This document shows positions 36,282-45,565 of a stretch of 64,000 bases of DNA, one piece after another; within the stretch, counting starts at the first letter, position 1; every line of letters begins with the position of its first letter. The stretch is taken from NCBI RefSeq assembly GCF_040783975.1, contig NZ_CP160631.1, positions 1,612,001 through 1,676,000 on the forward strand, given 5' to 3'. A program made the position numbers and the translations under genes. The stretch comes from Pantoea sp. Ep11b. Lineage in GTDB: Bacteria; Pseudomonadota; Gammaproteobacteria; Enterobacterales; Enterobacteriaceae. The notes beneath the pieces were generated by a model that saw nothing but the letters and a program-made list of their open reading frames with translations, searched no databases and was not told the origin of the DNA.

Positions 36282-37244
36282 ATGAGCCAGATTTTTCAAC
36301 GCGCCAAAGCGCCTGCCCGCCTGGTTGGCACGCCGCTGCAGCGCTGGGCCACGCGGGTTAAAATGCAGCATGGCCGCAAACTGGTCATCGCCCTGCCTTA
36401 TGTCTGGCTGGTGCTGCTGTTTCTGCTGCCGTTTCTGACGGTGCTGAAAATCAGCTTCGCCGACATTGCGCGAGCGATTCCCCCGTACACCGAGCTGGTG
36501 AGCTGGGCCGACGACCAGTTCAGCATCGTGCTGAATTTCGGCAACTATCTGACGCTGACTGACGATCCGCTCTATATCGACGCCTATCTGCAGTCGCTGA
36601 AAGTGGCGGCGATCTCCACGGTAATCTGCCTGCTGATTGGCTATCCGCTCGCCTGGGCGGTGGCGCACAGCAAGCCGTCGATGCGTACCATTCTGCTGCT
36701 GCTGGTGATCCTGCCGTCGTGGACCTCCTTTCTGGTGCGCGTCTACGCCTGGATGGGGCTGCTGAATAACAACGGGATTCTGAACCGCTTCCTGATGTGG
36801 CTTGGCGTGATCGACCATCCGCTGGTGATCCTCTACACCAACACCGCAGTCTACATCGGTATCGTCTACTGCTATCTGCCGTTTATGGTGCTGCCGATCT
36901 ACACCGCGCTGACCCGCATCGACTACTCGCTGGTGGAGGCGTCGCTGGATCTGGGTGCGCGCCCGCTGAAGACCTTCTTCAGCGTGATCGTGCCGCTGAC
37001 CAAAGGCGGTATTATTGCCGGCTCGATGCTGGTGTTTATTCCGGCGGTGGGGGAGTACGTGATCCCGGAACTGCTGGGCGGGCCGGACAGTATCATGATT
37101 GGCCGTATCCTGTGGCAGGAGTTCTTTAACAACCGCGACTGGCCGGTGGCCTCGGCGCTGGCGGTGATCATTCTGCTCATCCTGATTCTGCCGATTATCT
37201 GGTTCCACAAGCATCAAAACCGTGAAATGGGAGAGAAGGCATGA
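36282..37244 (+). CDS. potH: Putrescine ABC transporter permease PotH
   Basis: A 320-residue inner-membrane permease with six main helices. KLVIALPYVWLVLLFLLPFL forms the first. The EAA loop reads SLVEASLDLGARPLKTFFSV, which contacts PotG. Overlaps potI by 4 bases (ATGA). Confidence 0.96.
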   Translation: MSQIFQRAKAPARLVGTPLQRWATRVKMQHGRKLVIALPYVWLVLLFLLPFLTVLKISFADIARAIPPYTELVSWADDQFSIVLNFGNYLTLTDDPLYIDAYLQSLKVAAISTVICLLIGYPLAWAVAHSKPSMRTILLLLVILPSWTSFLVRVYAWMGLLNNNGILNRFLMWLGVIDHPLVILYTNTAVYIGIVYCYLPFMVLPIYTALTRIDYSLVEASLDLGARPLKTFFSVIVPLTKGGIIAGSMLVFIPAVGEYVIPELLGGPDSIMIGRILWQEFFNNRDWPVASALAVIILLILILPIIWFHKHQNREMGEKA

Positions 37245-38086
37245 CTAATCTGCCCACCATCCGCTCGCCCTGGCGGACCGCCATCCTGGCCTGCTGTTTT
37301 CTGTTTCTCTATGCGCCGATGCTGCTGCTGGTGGTCTACTCCTTCAACAGCTCACCGCTGGTGACCGTGTGGGAGAGCTTCTCGTTCCACTGGTATAAGG
37401 TGCTGTTCCAGGACAGCGCGATGATCGATGCGGTGCTGCTGAGCCTGAGCATCGCCGGGCTTTCCGCGACGATGGCGGTGGTGCTCGGCACACTGGCGGC
37501 GGTGATCATCGTGCGCTTTGGCCGCTTTCGCGGGCACAACGGCTTTGCCTTTATGCTGACCGCGCCGCTGGTGATGCCCGACGTCATCACCGGCCTGTCG
37601 CTGCTGCTGCTGTTTGTCGCGATGGGTAACGCTTTTGGCTGGCCGTCTGAACGCGGTATGCTGACCATCTGGCTGGCGCACGTCACCTTCTGTACGGCGT
37701 ATGTGGCGGTGGTGATCAACTCGCGTCTGCGTGAGCTGGACCGCTCAATTGAGGAGGCGGCGATGGATCTGGGTGCCACCCCGCTGAAGGTCTTTTTCGT
37801 GATAACGGTGCCCATGATTGCCCCGGCGATTGTCACCGGCTGGCTGCTGGCGTTTACCCTGTCGCTCGACGATCTGGTTATCGCCAGCTTTGTCACCGGG
37901 CCGGGGGCGACCACGCTGCCGATGGCAATCTTCGCCACCGTGCGACGCGGCGTTAACCCGGAAATCAATGCCCTGGCTTCCCTGATCCTGTTTGTGGTCG
38001 GCCTTGTCGGTTTTATCGCCTGGCGGTTTATGGCACACGAAGAAAAGCAACGTTTAAGCGATATTCAGAAAGCTAAACGTGGCTGA
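37241..38086 (+). CDS. potI: Putrescine ABC transporter permease PotI
   Basis: A 281-residue permease partner of PotH (E. coli length). LYAPMLLLVVYSFNSSPLVT in the first helix, EAA loop SIEEAAMDLGATPLKVFFVI, and SLDDLVIASFVTGPGATTLP. The last gene of potFGHI, followed by a strong terminator. Confidence 0.96.
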   Translation: MTNLPTIRSPWRTAILACCFLFLYAPMLLLVVYSFNSSPLVTVWESFSFHWYKVLFQDSAMIDAVLLSLSIAGLSATMAVVLGTLAAVIIVRFGRFRGHNGFAFMLTAPLVMPDVITGLSLLLLFVAMGNAFGWPSERGMLTIWLAHVTFCTAYVAVVINSRLRELDRSIEEAAMDLGATPLKVFFVITVPMIAPAIVTGWLLAFTLSLDDLVIASFVTGPGATTLPMAIFATVRRGVNPEINALASLILFVVGLVGFIAWRFMAHEEKQRLSDIQKAKRG

Positions 38087-38111
38087 AATGGCTAACCTTT
38101 GCCACTATATG

Positions 38112-38140
38112 AACGGGCCGGTTTAACCGGCCCGTTTTTT
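38112..38140 (+). terminator. Terminator of potFGHI
   Basis: ACGGGCCGG-TTTAA-CCGGCCCGT followed by T6. Confidence 0.94.
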
Positions 38141-38161
38141 GATCCGGTGGAGCCAGGGACT

Positions 38162-38629
38162 ATGTCAGACATCTTCAAAAGCAGCGTTACGCTGGACAGC
38201 GCGCCGGTGCCGGTGACGGTAGCGGGCATTGCGATTATTGCGACCCGCTGCCTGAGCGTTCTGATGCTGGCAAACGAGCTGGGCTACAGCGAACTCGCCA
38301 ACTTTGTGCACCGCAGCGCCCAGTCCTGGGACGCAACCCTGATCTTTATTGCCAGCCAGCTGATCTTCCTGTTTGAGCTGCGCTGCGCCTTTACCCTGAT
38401 GCGCGGCAGTAACCGTGGACGCTGGGGCTATGTGGCGACCCAGGTGATTGTGCTGATCTACATGCTGTTTGCCTCGCTGGGTGGGATCTATCCGGAGATA
38501 TTCAGTATTCATGGCGACAATAACGTCCAGATCATCCACCACACGCTGGCGCAGAAAATCCCCGATCTGCTGGTGCTGATGCTGCTGTTTCTGCCCGCCA
38601 GCAGCCGCGCATTTTTCGGAAAGCGGTGA
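38162..38629 (+). CDS. ybjO: Inner-membrane protein YbjO
   Basis: A 155-residue predicted membrane protein with about four helices. VAGIAIIATRCLSVLMLANE, FVHRSAQSWDATLIFIASQL, YPEIFSIHG and LPDLLVLMLLFLP-like IPDLLVLMLLFLPASSRAFF correspond to E. coli YbjO as recalled. The start at 38162 is used as the upstream residues cross the potI terminator. Function unknown. Confidence 0.88.
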   Translation: MSDIFKSSVTLDSAPVPVTVAGIAIIATRCLSVLMLANELGYSELANFVHRSAQSWDATLIFIASQLIFLFELRCAFTLMRGSNRGRWGYVATQVIVLIYMLFASLGGIYPEIFSIHGDNNVQIIHHTLAQKIPDLLVLMLLFLPASSRAFFGKR

Positions 38630-38670
38630 TAGAATCGCGCTCCGCCCGACCCGATCGTTAAGGCTTTACC

Positions 38671-39801
38671 ATGCACTGCGCACTTTATGACGCTAACCGT
38701 TGCCGCTCCTGTCAGTGGCTGGAAAAACCCTATCCCACGCAGCTGAGCGACAAACAGGCAATCCTGGCGCAGCTACTGGTCGGGCAGCCGGTCGCGGCCT
38801 GGCTGCCGCCGGTGGCGTCCCCGCAGCAGGCGTTTCGCAATAAAGCCAAGATGGTGGTCAGCGGCAGCGTCGAGCGGCCGGTGCTGGGTCTGGTCCGGCC
38901 CGATGGCGAGGCCGTTGACCTCTGCGAATGTCCGCTCTATCCCGCCTCCTTTCAGCCACTTTTTGCGGCGCTGAAGCCGTTTATCGCCCGGGCCGGGCTG
39001 ACACCCTATAACGTGGCACGCAGACGCGGCGAACTGAAGTTCCTGCTGATCACCGAAAGTCAGCAGGGGGGCGTGATGCTGCGCTTCGTTCTGCGTTCGG
39101 CCGCCAAACTGGACCAGCTGCGCGCCGCGCTGCCGTGGCTGCAGCAGCAGCTGCCACAGCTGACGGTGATCTCGGCCAATATTCAGCCGGTGCATATGGC
39201 GATTCTGGAAGGGGATGAGGAGATTGCGCTGACGCCCGCCCAGGCGCTGCCGGAGAACTTCAACGGCGTGCCGCTCTGGATCCGGCCGCAGAGCTTCTTT
39301 CAGACCAACCCGCAGGTGGCGAGCGCCCTCTATGCCACCGCGCGTGACTGGGTGCGGGCGCTGCCGGTCAGCAGCATGTGGGATCTCTTCTGCGGCGTGG
39401 GCGGTTTCGGTCTGCACTGTGCGACACCGGAGATGACGCTGACCGGTATCGAAATTAGCGCCGAGGCGATCAAATGCGCCCGGCGTTCCGCTGAGATGCT
39501 GGGGCTGGAAAAGGTGCAGTTTGCGGCGCTGGACTCCACAGCGTTTGCGACCACGCGTGATGCGGTGCCTGAGCTGGTGCTGGTGAATCCGCCTCGTCGC
39601 GGTATTGGTGAGGCGCTGTGTCACTATCTGAGCCAGATGGCCCCGGATTATCTGCTCTATTCGAGCTGCAATCCGCAGACGATGGCGCAGGACATTGCCC
39701 GGCTGGACGCCTATGAGATAACCAGGGTGCAGCTGTTCGATATGTTTCCGCATACCGCCCATTTTGAAGTGCTGACGCTGTTAACCCGCCGTCAGCACTG
39801 A
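38671..39801 (+). CDS. rlmC: 23S rRNA (uracil-747-C5)-methyltransferase RlmC
   Basis: A 376-residue SAM-dependent RNA methyltransferase with an iron-sulfur cluster bound by Cys3, Cys11 and Cys14 ([16 protein letters not shown]) and a later Cys in LCECPLY. The SAM motif is [14 protein letters not shown], and the catalytic Cys lies in YSSCNPQTM. It ends [16 protein letters not shown]. Confidence 0.96.
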   Translation: MHCALYDANRCRSCQWLEKPYPTQLSDKQAILAQLLVGQPVAAWLPPVASPQQAFRNKAKMVVSGSVERPVLGLVRPDGEAVDLCECPLYPASFQPLFAALKPFIARAGLTPYNVARRRGELKFLLITESQQGGVMLRFVLRSAAKLDQLRAALPWLQQQLPQLTVISANIQPVHMAILEGDEEIALTPAQALPENFNGVPLWIRPQSFFQTNPQVASALYATARDWVRALPVSSMWDLFCGVGGFGLHCATPEMTLTGIEISAEAIKCARRSAEMLGLEKVQFAALDSTAFATTRDAVPELVLVNPPRRGIGEALCHYLSQMAPDYLLYSSCNPQTMAQDIARLDAYEITRVQLFDMFPHTAHFEVLTLLTRRQH

Positions 39802-39804
39802 GCC

Positions 39805-39831
39805 GGCCATGCGCCCGCATGGGGCGCGGCC
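39805..39831. terminator. Hairpin between convergent rlmC and artJ
   Basis: GCGCCC-GCATG-GGGCGC extended by GGCC / GGCC. GC-rich but without T run on either strand. Confidence 0.4.
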
Positions 39832-39836
39832 TGACA

Positions 39837-40568
39837 TTACTCCGGGAACCACTTCTGATTAAGCTGCTGCCAGCGACCGCTGGTTTTGAGCTCAGCCAGC
39901 GCCTGATTGAACTCATTAAGCAGCGCGGTGTTGCCTTTGCGCACGGCGATACCCAGGCCGGTGCCGAAATAGTCTGCATCGGTCACATGATCGCCGACTG
40001 TGGCAAGCTCCGGGTTGCTCTTCAGCCACTGATTCACGACTGCGCTGTCGCCAAATACGCCATCCAGCCGGCCACTCTTCATATCCAGAATCGCATTCTG
40101 ATAGCTGTCATACGCCACGACTTTCACTTCAGGATGCTTATCCTGCAGGTACTTCTGGTGGGTAGTACCGTTCTCAACGCCGATACGCTTGCCTTTCAGG
40201 TCAGCGAAGCTGCTGAATTTATCTTTGGGGGCAATCACGATGGCGGAGTTCGCGTAATAGGGCTGGGTAAAATCGACCTGCTTGCTGCGCTCGGCGGTAA
40301 TATCCATGCCGGAGATCACCGCGTCATAACGGCGGAACTTGAGTGACGGGATCAGGCTGTCGAAGGCGTTGTTGGTAAAGGAGCACTCCGCCTTCATCTG
40401 CTGACACAGGGCTTTGGCCAGATCGATGTCGAATCCCACCAGGTTATTCTCCTGGTCCAGCGATTCAAAAGGCGGATAGGTCGCTGAAGCGGCAAAGCGA
40501 ATTTTTTCGGCGGCCTGGGCGCTCATAGCAAGGGAAACCAGTGCGGCGGCGATAATCCATTTTTTCAT
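39837..40568 (-). CDS. artJ: Arginine-binding periplasmic protein ArtJ
   Basis: A 243-residue periplasmic receptor for L-arginine, feeding ArtPQM. Signal peptide residues 1-19 (ending SAQA-AEK). IRFAASATYPPFESLDQENN, SLIPSLKFRRYDAVISGMDI and NGTTHQKYLQDKHPEVKVVA are family segments. About 60 % like ArtI in this window by eye, a paralogous pair. Own promoter with an ArgR box upstream. Confidence 0.95.
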   Translation of the reverse strand: MKKWIIAAALVSLAMSAQAAEKIRFAASATYPPFESLDQENNLVGFDIDLAKALCQQMKAECSFTNNAFDSLIPSLKFRRYDAVISGMDITAERSKQVDFTQPYYANSAIVIAPKDKFSSFADLKGKRIGVENGTTHQKYLQDKHPEVKVVAYDSYQNAILDMKSGRLDGVFGDSAVVNQWLKSNPELATVGDHVTDADYFGTGLGIAVRKGNTALLNEFNQALAELKTSGRWQQLNQKWFPE

Positions 40569-40619
40569 TTTATGAGTCCTGTGATGAGGTCAGCCAGAGA
40601 AGGCGATACCCTGCCATAA

Positions 40620-40637
40620 AATGAATTTCTATGCAAT
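40620..40637. promoter_or_regulatory. ArgR box upstream of artJ
   Basis: AATGAATTTCTATGCAAT matches the 18-base ARG-box pattern (TGAAT-N4-ATTCA) with one core mismatch. It lies about 52-69 bases upstream of the artJ start. A degenerate half site (TGATT) follows 5 bases later. Confidence 0.7.
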
Positions 40638-40656
40638 TGGTGTGATTTTTCAGGCG

Positions 40657-40679
40657 AAAAAGGGCGGGGGATCCCGCCC
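40657..40679 (-). terminator. Terminator of the artPIQM operon
   Basis: Minus strand: GGGCGGG-ATCC-CCCGCCC then T5, 5 bases beyond the artM stop. Confidence 0.92.
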
Positions 40680-40684
40680 GCCTG

Positions 40685-41353
40685 TCAGTGACGACGTTCA
40701 AACGCCAGGGCGCGCTTCTCGATCAGTCGCATCATCAGCGTCAGCAAGCCGTTAACGCAGAGATAGATCAGACCTGCTGCGGCATAGACCGTGATGTCAT
40801 AGGTGCGGCCATAGAGCAGCTGACCGTGGCCCATGACTTCCATCAGTGTGATGGTGTAGGCAAGCGAGGTGCCCTTAAACACCAGCACCACCTCATTGGA
40901 GTAGGAGGAGAGGGCGCGTTTAAATGCATAGGGCAGCAGAATGCGCAGCGTATCTTTGCGGCTCATGCCGAGCGCCGCGCACGACTGCCACTGTCCGGCC
41001 GGAATGGCGCGCACGGCTCCGTAAAAGAGCTGCGTGGTGTAGGCGGCACTGTTGAGCGACAGTGCCAGCATGGCACAGAGCCACGGCTGCGACAGTAAGT
41101 GCCACAGCCACGGCACCTGCTGCAGCGAGGGGAATTGTCCCGGCCCGTAGTAGATCAGGAAGATCTGCACCAGCAGCGGCGTGCCGGTAAACAGCGTGAT
41201 AAAGCCTTTGACCAGCGGCGAAAACAGCGGCGTTTTCAGGGACAGTACCACGGTGAAAAGCAGCGCAAGCAGCAGGGCGACGATCAGCGAGGCGGCTGTC
41301 AGCGTCAGACTGGTGTGCAGGCCTTTCAGGAGTTCGGGCAGATAGGCGAGCAT
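40685..41353 (-). CDS. artM: Arginine ABC transporter permease ArtM
   Basis: A 222-residue HisM-type permease with about five helices. [20 protein letters not shown] at the N terminus, FTGTPLLVQIFLIYYGPGQF, and the EAA loop IPAGQWQSCAALGMSRKDTL. Its ATG overlaps the artQ stop by one base (TGATG). Confidence 0.95.
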   Translation of the reverse strand: MLAYLPELLKGLHTSLTLTAASLIVALLLALLFTVVLSLKTPLFSPLVKGFITLFTGTPLLVQIFLIYYGPGQFPSLQQVPWLWHLLSQPWLCAMLALSLNSAAYTTQLFYGAVRAIPAGQWQSCAALGMSRKDTLRILLPYAFKRALSSYSNEVVLVFKGTSLAYTITLMEVMGHGQLLYGRTYDITVYAAAGLIYLCVNGLLTLMMRLIEKRALAFERRH

Positions 41354-42069
41354 CAGCTGTTCCCCCGTTCAAAGCGCGTCGTGCGCAGTTCGATGCGACG
41401 CAGCACCGCCTGGCTTAACAGGGTAATCACTAAATAGATCGCAGCGGCCACCAGAAACCAGGTAAAGGGCTCCTGGGTGCGGGTCGCGATACTTTTGGTC
41501 TGCAGCATCAGGTCATTCACGCTGATCAGCGACACCAGCGCGGTATCCTTGAGCAGCACCAGCCACTGATTGCCCAGACCGGGCAGGGCGTGACGCCACA
41601 TCTGCGGCATAATCAGTCGCATAAAGATGGCCGACTTCTTCATGCCCAGCGCCTGACCCGACTCCCACTGTCCCACCGGCACCGCTTTCAGGGCACCGCG
41701 CAGGGTCTGCGAAGCATAGGCCGCATAGAGCATCGCCAGCGAAATCACACCGCACAGGAAGGGACTGACATCGAAGTTTTCGATCTGCATCTGAACCGGC
41801 AGCTGAAACAGCCCGAAGTTGAGCGTGAAGCCGTCGGAGAGCGTGAGCAGAAGCTGCGAGGCACCGAAATAGATAAACAGCACCACCAGGATTTCCGGCA
41901 GGCCGCGGATCAGCGTCACCAGTCCGGTGCCTGCCCACGCCAGCGGTTTCAGGCGCAGCGACTCCCAGCCAGCGAAAATCATCGCCAGCACCAGGCCAGC
42001 GATGAGAGCACAAACAGCAAGGCCGACGGTCATACCGGCGGCGCTTGCGAGGGTCATCATTTCATTCAT
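41353..42069 (-). CDS. artQ: Arginine ABC transporter permease ArtQ
   Basis: A 238-residue permease partner of Art[21 protein letters not shown] and the EAA loop [20 protein letters not shown] are visible, and [20 protein letters not shown] follows. It starts 6 bases after artI. Confidence 0.95.
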   Translation of the reverse strand: MNEMMTLASAAGMTVGLAVCALIAGLVLAMIFAGWESLRLKPLAWAGTGLVTLIRGLPEILVVLFIYFGASQLLLTLSDGFTLNFGLFQLPVQMQIENFDVSPFLCGVISLAMLYAAYASQTLRGALKAVPVGQWESGQALGMKKSAIFMRLIMPQMWRHALPGLGNQWLVLLKDTALVSLISVNDLMLQTKSIATRTQEPFTWFLVAAAIYLVITLLSQAVLRRIELRTTRFERGNS

Positions 42070-42075
42070 CAGGAA

Positions 42076-42807
42076 TTACTGCTGGAACCATTTGCTGTAG
42101 ATGGTTTTGTAGGTTCCGTCGGCTTTGATCTTATCCAGCGCGCCATTGAATTTCGTCTGCAGATCGGTGTTACCGGTACGGACCGCAATACCCAGGCCGG
42201 TGCCAAAGTAGGCTTTATCCGTCACTTTGTCGCCAACGGCGGCCAGCGCAGGGTTCTTCTTCAGCCACTCGTTGACCACGGCGGTGTCACCAAATACCGC
42301 GTCGATACGGCCATTTTTCAGATCCAGCACCGCATTCTGATAGCTGTCGTAAGGAACGATGGTGATCTCGCTGTGTTTGTCCGTCAGGTATTTCTGATGC
42401 GTGGTGCCGTTCTGCACACCGACACGCTTGCCTTTCAGCGCGTCAACGCTGGCGACTTTGCCTTTCTGTGCCACAAACAGCGCCGAGTTGTCGTAATAAG
42501 GTTTAGTGAACAGCACCTGCTTTTCGCGATCCGGGGTGATATCCATGCCCGCCATCACCGCATCGAAGCGGCGGAATTTCAGGCTTGGGATCAGGCTGTC
42601 GAACGCCTGGTTGGTGAAGGTACAGGTGGCGTCGATCTCTTTACAGAGCGCATTGGCCAGATCGACATCAAAACCCTGAATCTTGTTGTCAGCGTCCACG
42701 AACTCAAAAGGAGGATAGGAGGCTTCGGTCGCAAAACGAATCGTCTGCGCCGCTGTGGCGCTCAGGCTGAAACCAGCAAGCAGTGCAGCAAGTACCATTT
42801 TTTTCAT
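42076..42807 (-). CDS. artI: Arginine-binding periplasmic protein ArtI
   Basis: A 243-residue periplasmic basic amino-acid receptor encoded inside the operon. Signal peptide residues 1-19 (SATA-AQT), then IRFATEASYPPFEFVDADNK and SLIPSLKFRRFDAVMAGMDI. The ATG at 42807 has CAGGA at 8 bases. An ATG at 42816 is in frame but overlaps the ribosome site. Confidence 0.95.
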   Translation of the reverse strand: MKKMVLAALLAGFSLSATAAQTIRFATEASYPPFEFVDADNKIQGFDVDLANALCKEIDATCTFTNQAFDSLIPSLKFRRFDAVMAGMDITPDREKQVLFTKPYYDNSALFVAQKGKVASVDALKGKRVGVQNGTTHQKYLTDKHSEITIVPYDSYQNAVLDLKNGRIDAVFGDTAVVNEWLKKNPALAAVGDKVTDKAYFGTGLGIAVRTGNTDLQTKFNGALDKIKADGTYKTIYSKWFQQ

Positions 42808-42822
42808 TTTTAGCATCCTGAC

Positions 42823-43551
42823 TTAGTGCGAAAGATAGTGAGCAAACGCCTCGGTTTGCGGCTGTGTAAAACGGCTGGCATCGCCCTGTTCCACAATATG
42901 ACCGTTCTCCATATAGACGACGCGGCTGGCCGTTTTGCGGGCCACTTCCACCTCATGGGTTACGATCACCTGGGTAATACGGGTCTGGGCCAGCTCGCGA
43001 ATGATACTGACAATCTGTGCGGTAATTTCAGGGTCCAGCGCGGCGGTCGGCTCGTCGAACAGCAGCACCTGCGGCTCCATCATCAGTGCGCGGGCAATCG
43101 CCACACGCTGCTGCTGACCACCCGAGAGGTGCAGCGGAAAACGATCGCTGTAAGGGGTCAGACGCAGACGATCGAGCAGCTTGTCGGCGCGGGCGCGGGC
43201 CTCACCTTTACTGAGGCCTAAGACCCGGCAGGGCGCTTCGATCAGGTTCTGCAGCACGGTGAGGTGCGGCCAGAGATTGTATTGCTGAAACACCATGCCG
43301 ACATTCTGCCGCAGTTCGCGGATCGCAGCGTCAGAGGGTTTCTGGCTGAAATCAAACTGATTGCCGGCAATCTGCAACTGACCTGAACGGGGCTGCTCCA
43401 GCAGGTTAAGCACCCGTAACAGGGAGCTCTTCCCGGCACCGCTGGGACCCAGCAGCACAAGCGTTTCGCCTTGCGGACACTCAAGGTTGATGTCGAACAG
43501 CGCCTGATGAGCACCGTAGAAGCAGTTTATTGCGTTTAGTTGAATACTCAT
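42823..43551 (-). CDS. artP: Arginine ABC transporter ATPase ArtP
   Basis: A 242-residue ATPase (E. coli length), first gene of art[13 protein letters not shown] Walker [16 protein letters not shown] signature, [13 protein letters not shown]alker B, VTHEVEVA switch. The start [20 protein letters not shown] is that of the family. Upstream there are two ArgR-type boxes. Confidence 0.96.
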   Translation of the reverse strand: MSIQLNAINCFYGAHQALFDINLECPQGETLVLLGPSGAGKSSLLRVLNLLEQPRSGQLQIAGNQFDFSQKPSDAAIRELRQNVGMVFQQYNLWPHLTVLQNLIEAPCRVLGLSKGEARARADKLLDRLRLTPYSDRFPLHLSGGQQQRVAIARALMMEPQVLLFDEPTAALDPEITAQIVSIIRELAQTRITQVIVTHEVEVARKTASRVVYMENGHIVEQGDASRFTQPQTEAFAHYLSH

Positions 43552-43559
43552 GCGCCAGA

Positions 43560-43613
43560 TTTGAATAGCTATTAGTGTCGCGGATTTTAACGTCACCAGA
43601 ATAGTTATGCAAA
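43560..43613. promoter_or_regulatory. Two ArgR-type boxes upstream of artPIQM
   Basis: Box 1 (43560-43577) contains TGAAT-AGCT-ATTAG. Box 2 (43596-43613) contains AGAAT-AGTT-ATGCA. Each has two mismatches or fewer in the 10 core positions. Their centres are 36 bases apart, wider than the usual 21, so only one may be a true site or the pair may be looped. Arginine repression of the operon is expected. Confidence 0.6.
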
Positions 43614-43717
43614 TAAGGTGGGTTAAAATTTGTAAAACAGTCCTGAACACCTAAAGTTTAGCACAATATCGTGCGCTGTCTGACGCCATGGCGGGGCCGC
43701 CGACGGATGACAGACAC

Positions 43718-43751
43718 AAAAAAAGCGCAGTGCCGGAGGGCAGCTGCGCTT
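43718..43751 (-). terminator. Terminator of ybjP
   Basis: Minus strand: AAGCGCAG / CTGCGCTT stem with a 13-base loop, then T7. Confidence 0.9.
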
Positions 43752-43772
43752 GTCTGAGCGTCAGGCCGGAGA

Positions 43773-44312
43773 TTATTTTTTCGCCTGCTCAAGCATCTGG
43801 CTCAGGCTGCCGCCGGTGGCGTGAGCAGGATTAGCCATATAGCGCACGTCATCCACGACCCAGCAACTGCCCTGGTGGATCATCAGCACTTCATCCTGCC
43901 ACTTTTTACCGTCACGGCTCAGATCGACCCGCAACGGGATATTGCGCGCATCGCGGTTCGGGATGGTGGAGGCGTCAGCCACACTGGCCGCCGTCGGACC
44001 CTGTGACAGGCTGGAGAAGAGATCGCCGTTGCGCCACTGTGCGCCCACGGTGCCACTGCTGGCGGTCTGCAGCGAGTGGTAGACCGCATCACTCAGGTAA
44101 GGGCGATATTTTGCCAGGGTGTTGCTGTCAGGCACCCCCTGGACAGGCTGCGCGATACGCAGGTCGTAAAACTGCTGGGCCACCTGGTCAGGACCGCCTT
44201 CGATGCAGGGTGCGGTACGCGGGCCATTATCCTTTGTCACGGGCTCAACGGTCGTACAGGCGCTGAGCAGCAGCGCCGCTGGGATCAGGAGCGCAAACGC
44301 ATTGTTTCTCAT
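43773..44312 (-). CDS. ybjP: Lipoprotein YbjP
   Basis: A 179-residue lipoprotein. Signal with lipobox LLSAC (Cys at about residue 19), then TTVEPVTKDNG, PCIEGGPDQVAQQFYDLRI, SDAVYHSL, and the strongly conserved ASTIPNRDARNIPLRVDLSR with WQDEVLMIHQGSCWVVDDVR. These match E. coli YbjP as recalled. The start at 44312 follows GGAAATCGAG. Function unknown. Confidence 0.9.
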   Translation of the reverse strand: MRNNAFALLIPAALLLSACTTVEPVTKDNGPRTAPCIEGGPDQVAQQFYDLRIAQPVQGVPDSNTLAKYRPYLSDAVYHSLQTASSGTVGAQWRNGDLFSSLSQGPTAASVADASTIPNRDARNIPLRVDLSRDGKKWQDEVLMIHQGSCWVVDDVRYMANPAHATGGSLSQMLEQAKK

Positions 44313-44418
44313 CTCGATTTCCTTATGGTTCTCTGGCAAGGTGCCCTTTTTAGCATAGAGTATAGTCGTGCTTTTTAGTCGAAAGAGCCCTGGTCCGGTT
44401 TTCAACGAGGAGAATACG

Positions 44419-44739
44419 ATGAAATTTTCAACAACCCCCACGCTGGAAGGTCACAGCATCAGCGAATATTGCGGTGTGGTCACCGGTGAAGCGATTCTGG
44501 GTGCCAATATCTTCCGCGATTTCTTTGCGGGCATCCGCGACGTGGTCGGTGGCCGTTCCGGTGCCTATGAGAAGGAGCTGCGCAAAGCGCGGGAGATCGC
44601 CTTTGAGGAGCTGGAGCAGCAGGCTAAATCGCTGGGCGCAAATGCGGTGGTCGGTATTGATATCGACTACGAAACGGTGGGCAAAGAGGGCAGCATGCTG
44701 ATGGTCAGCGTTACCGGAACGGCGGTGATTATCCGTTGA
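44419..44739 (+). CDS. ybjQ: YbjQ family protein (UPF0145)
   Basis: A 106-residue small soluble protein. [60 protein letters not shown] and [17 protein letters not shown] are nearly as in E. coli. These proteins form oligomeric rings; the function is unknown. The start has GAGGAG. Divergent from ybjP and coupled to amiD. Confidence 0.95.
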   Translation: MKFSTTPTLEGHSISEYCGVVTGEAILGANIFRDFFAGIRDVVGGRSGAYEKELRKAREIAFEELEQQAKSLGANAVVGIDIDYETVGKEGSMLMVSVTGTAVIIR

Positions 44740-45560
44740 AACGCGGCCTGCTGCTGATACTGGCGCTGCTGCTGGCAGGCTGCCACGCCGGAATGGAATC
44801 TCGTGAAGGCTACTGGGCCGATCAGCGTTATCCGGCCCAGGGGGCGCGGCCGCGGGTGAAAGTGATTGTGGTTCACTATACCGCTGAGGATTTCTCCTCA
44901 TCGCTGGCAACTCTCACCGATCGTGAGGTCAGCGCCCACTATCTGATCCCGCGTAATCCGCCGCAGCGCGCCGGAAAAGGGATCATCTGGCAGCTGGTGC
45001 CGGAGCAGCAGCTCGCGTGGCACGCCGGTCCCAGCTTCTGGCGCGGGGCCACCCGCATCAATGACACCTCGATTGGCATTGAGCTGGTCAACCGGGGCTA
45101 TCGCCGGACCCTGACGGGTCTGGAGTGGCAGCCCTTTACCGCTGCGCAGATCGCCGCGCTGGAGGCGCTGCTGCGCGACATTACGCAGCGCTACGGTATC
45201 GGGGCGGAAAACATTGTCGGCCACAGTGATATAGCGCCGCAGCGCAAGCAGGATCCGGGACCGCTGTTTCCCTGGCAGCAGCTGGCGCAGCACGGCATCG
45301 GTGCCTGGCCCGACGCCAGCCGGGTCGCCTTTTATCTGGCCGGGCAGGATCCGCATGCCGCGGTGCCGGCTGACGCCTTACTGGCGCGCCTGCAACGCTA
45401 TGGCTATCCGGCTTCCGCCGGGATGAGCGCGCGTGAGGCGCAGAAGGTGATCGCCGCGTTTCAGATGCATTTCCGGCCTGCGGATTATCGCGGTCTGCCG
45501 GACGCAGAAACTGCTGCGATCGCCGCCGCGCTGCTGGAGAAGTATGGCGCGGCGGAGTAG
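44736..45560 (+). CDS. amiD: N-acetylmuramoyl-L-alanine amidase AmiD (TTG start)
   Basis: A 274-residue outer-membrane-anchored amidase that cleaves anhydro-muropeptides. Lipobox LLLAGC near residue 15, then an amidase_2 domain with zinc ligands in [21 protein letters not shown] and [19 protein letters not shown], and a C-terminal peptidoglycan-binding domain (about residues 205-274). The only plausible start is TTG overlapping the ybjQ stop by 3 bases; no ATG lies upstream of the lipobox, so translation depends on ybjQ. Confidence 0.93.
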   Translation: MKRGLLLILALLLAGCHAGMESREGYWADQRYPAQGARPRVKVIVVHYTAEDFSSSLATLTDREVSAHYLIPRNPPQRAGKGIIWQLVPEQQLAWHAGPSFWRGATRINDTSIGIELVNRGYRRTLTGLEWQPFTAAQIAALEALLRDITQRYGIGAENIVGHSDIAPQRKQDPGPLFPWQQLAQHGIGAWPDASRVAFYLAGQDPHAAVPADALLARLQRYGYPASAGMSAREAQKVIAAFQMHFRPADYRGLPDAETAAIAAALLEKYGAAE

Positions 45561-45565
45561 TGCGG

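Noticed and set aside
35913..37217. 434-codon open frame on the minus strand
   Set aside because: Antisense to potG and potH; Gln/His/Arg-rich translation without family features.
40641..40658. Second ArgR box at artJ
   Set aside because: Only a half site remains; too weak to call.
41590..42813. 407-codon open frame on the plus strand
   Set aside because: Antisense to artQ and artI, which are clear genes.
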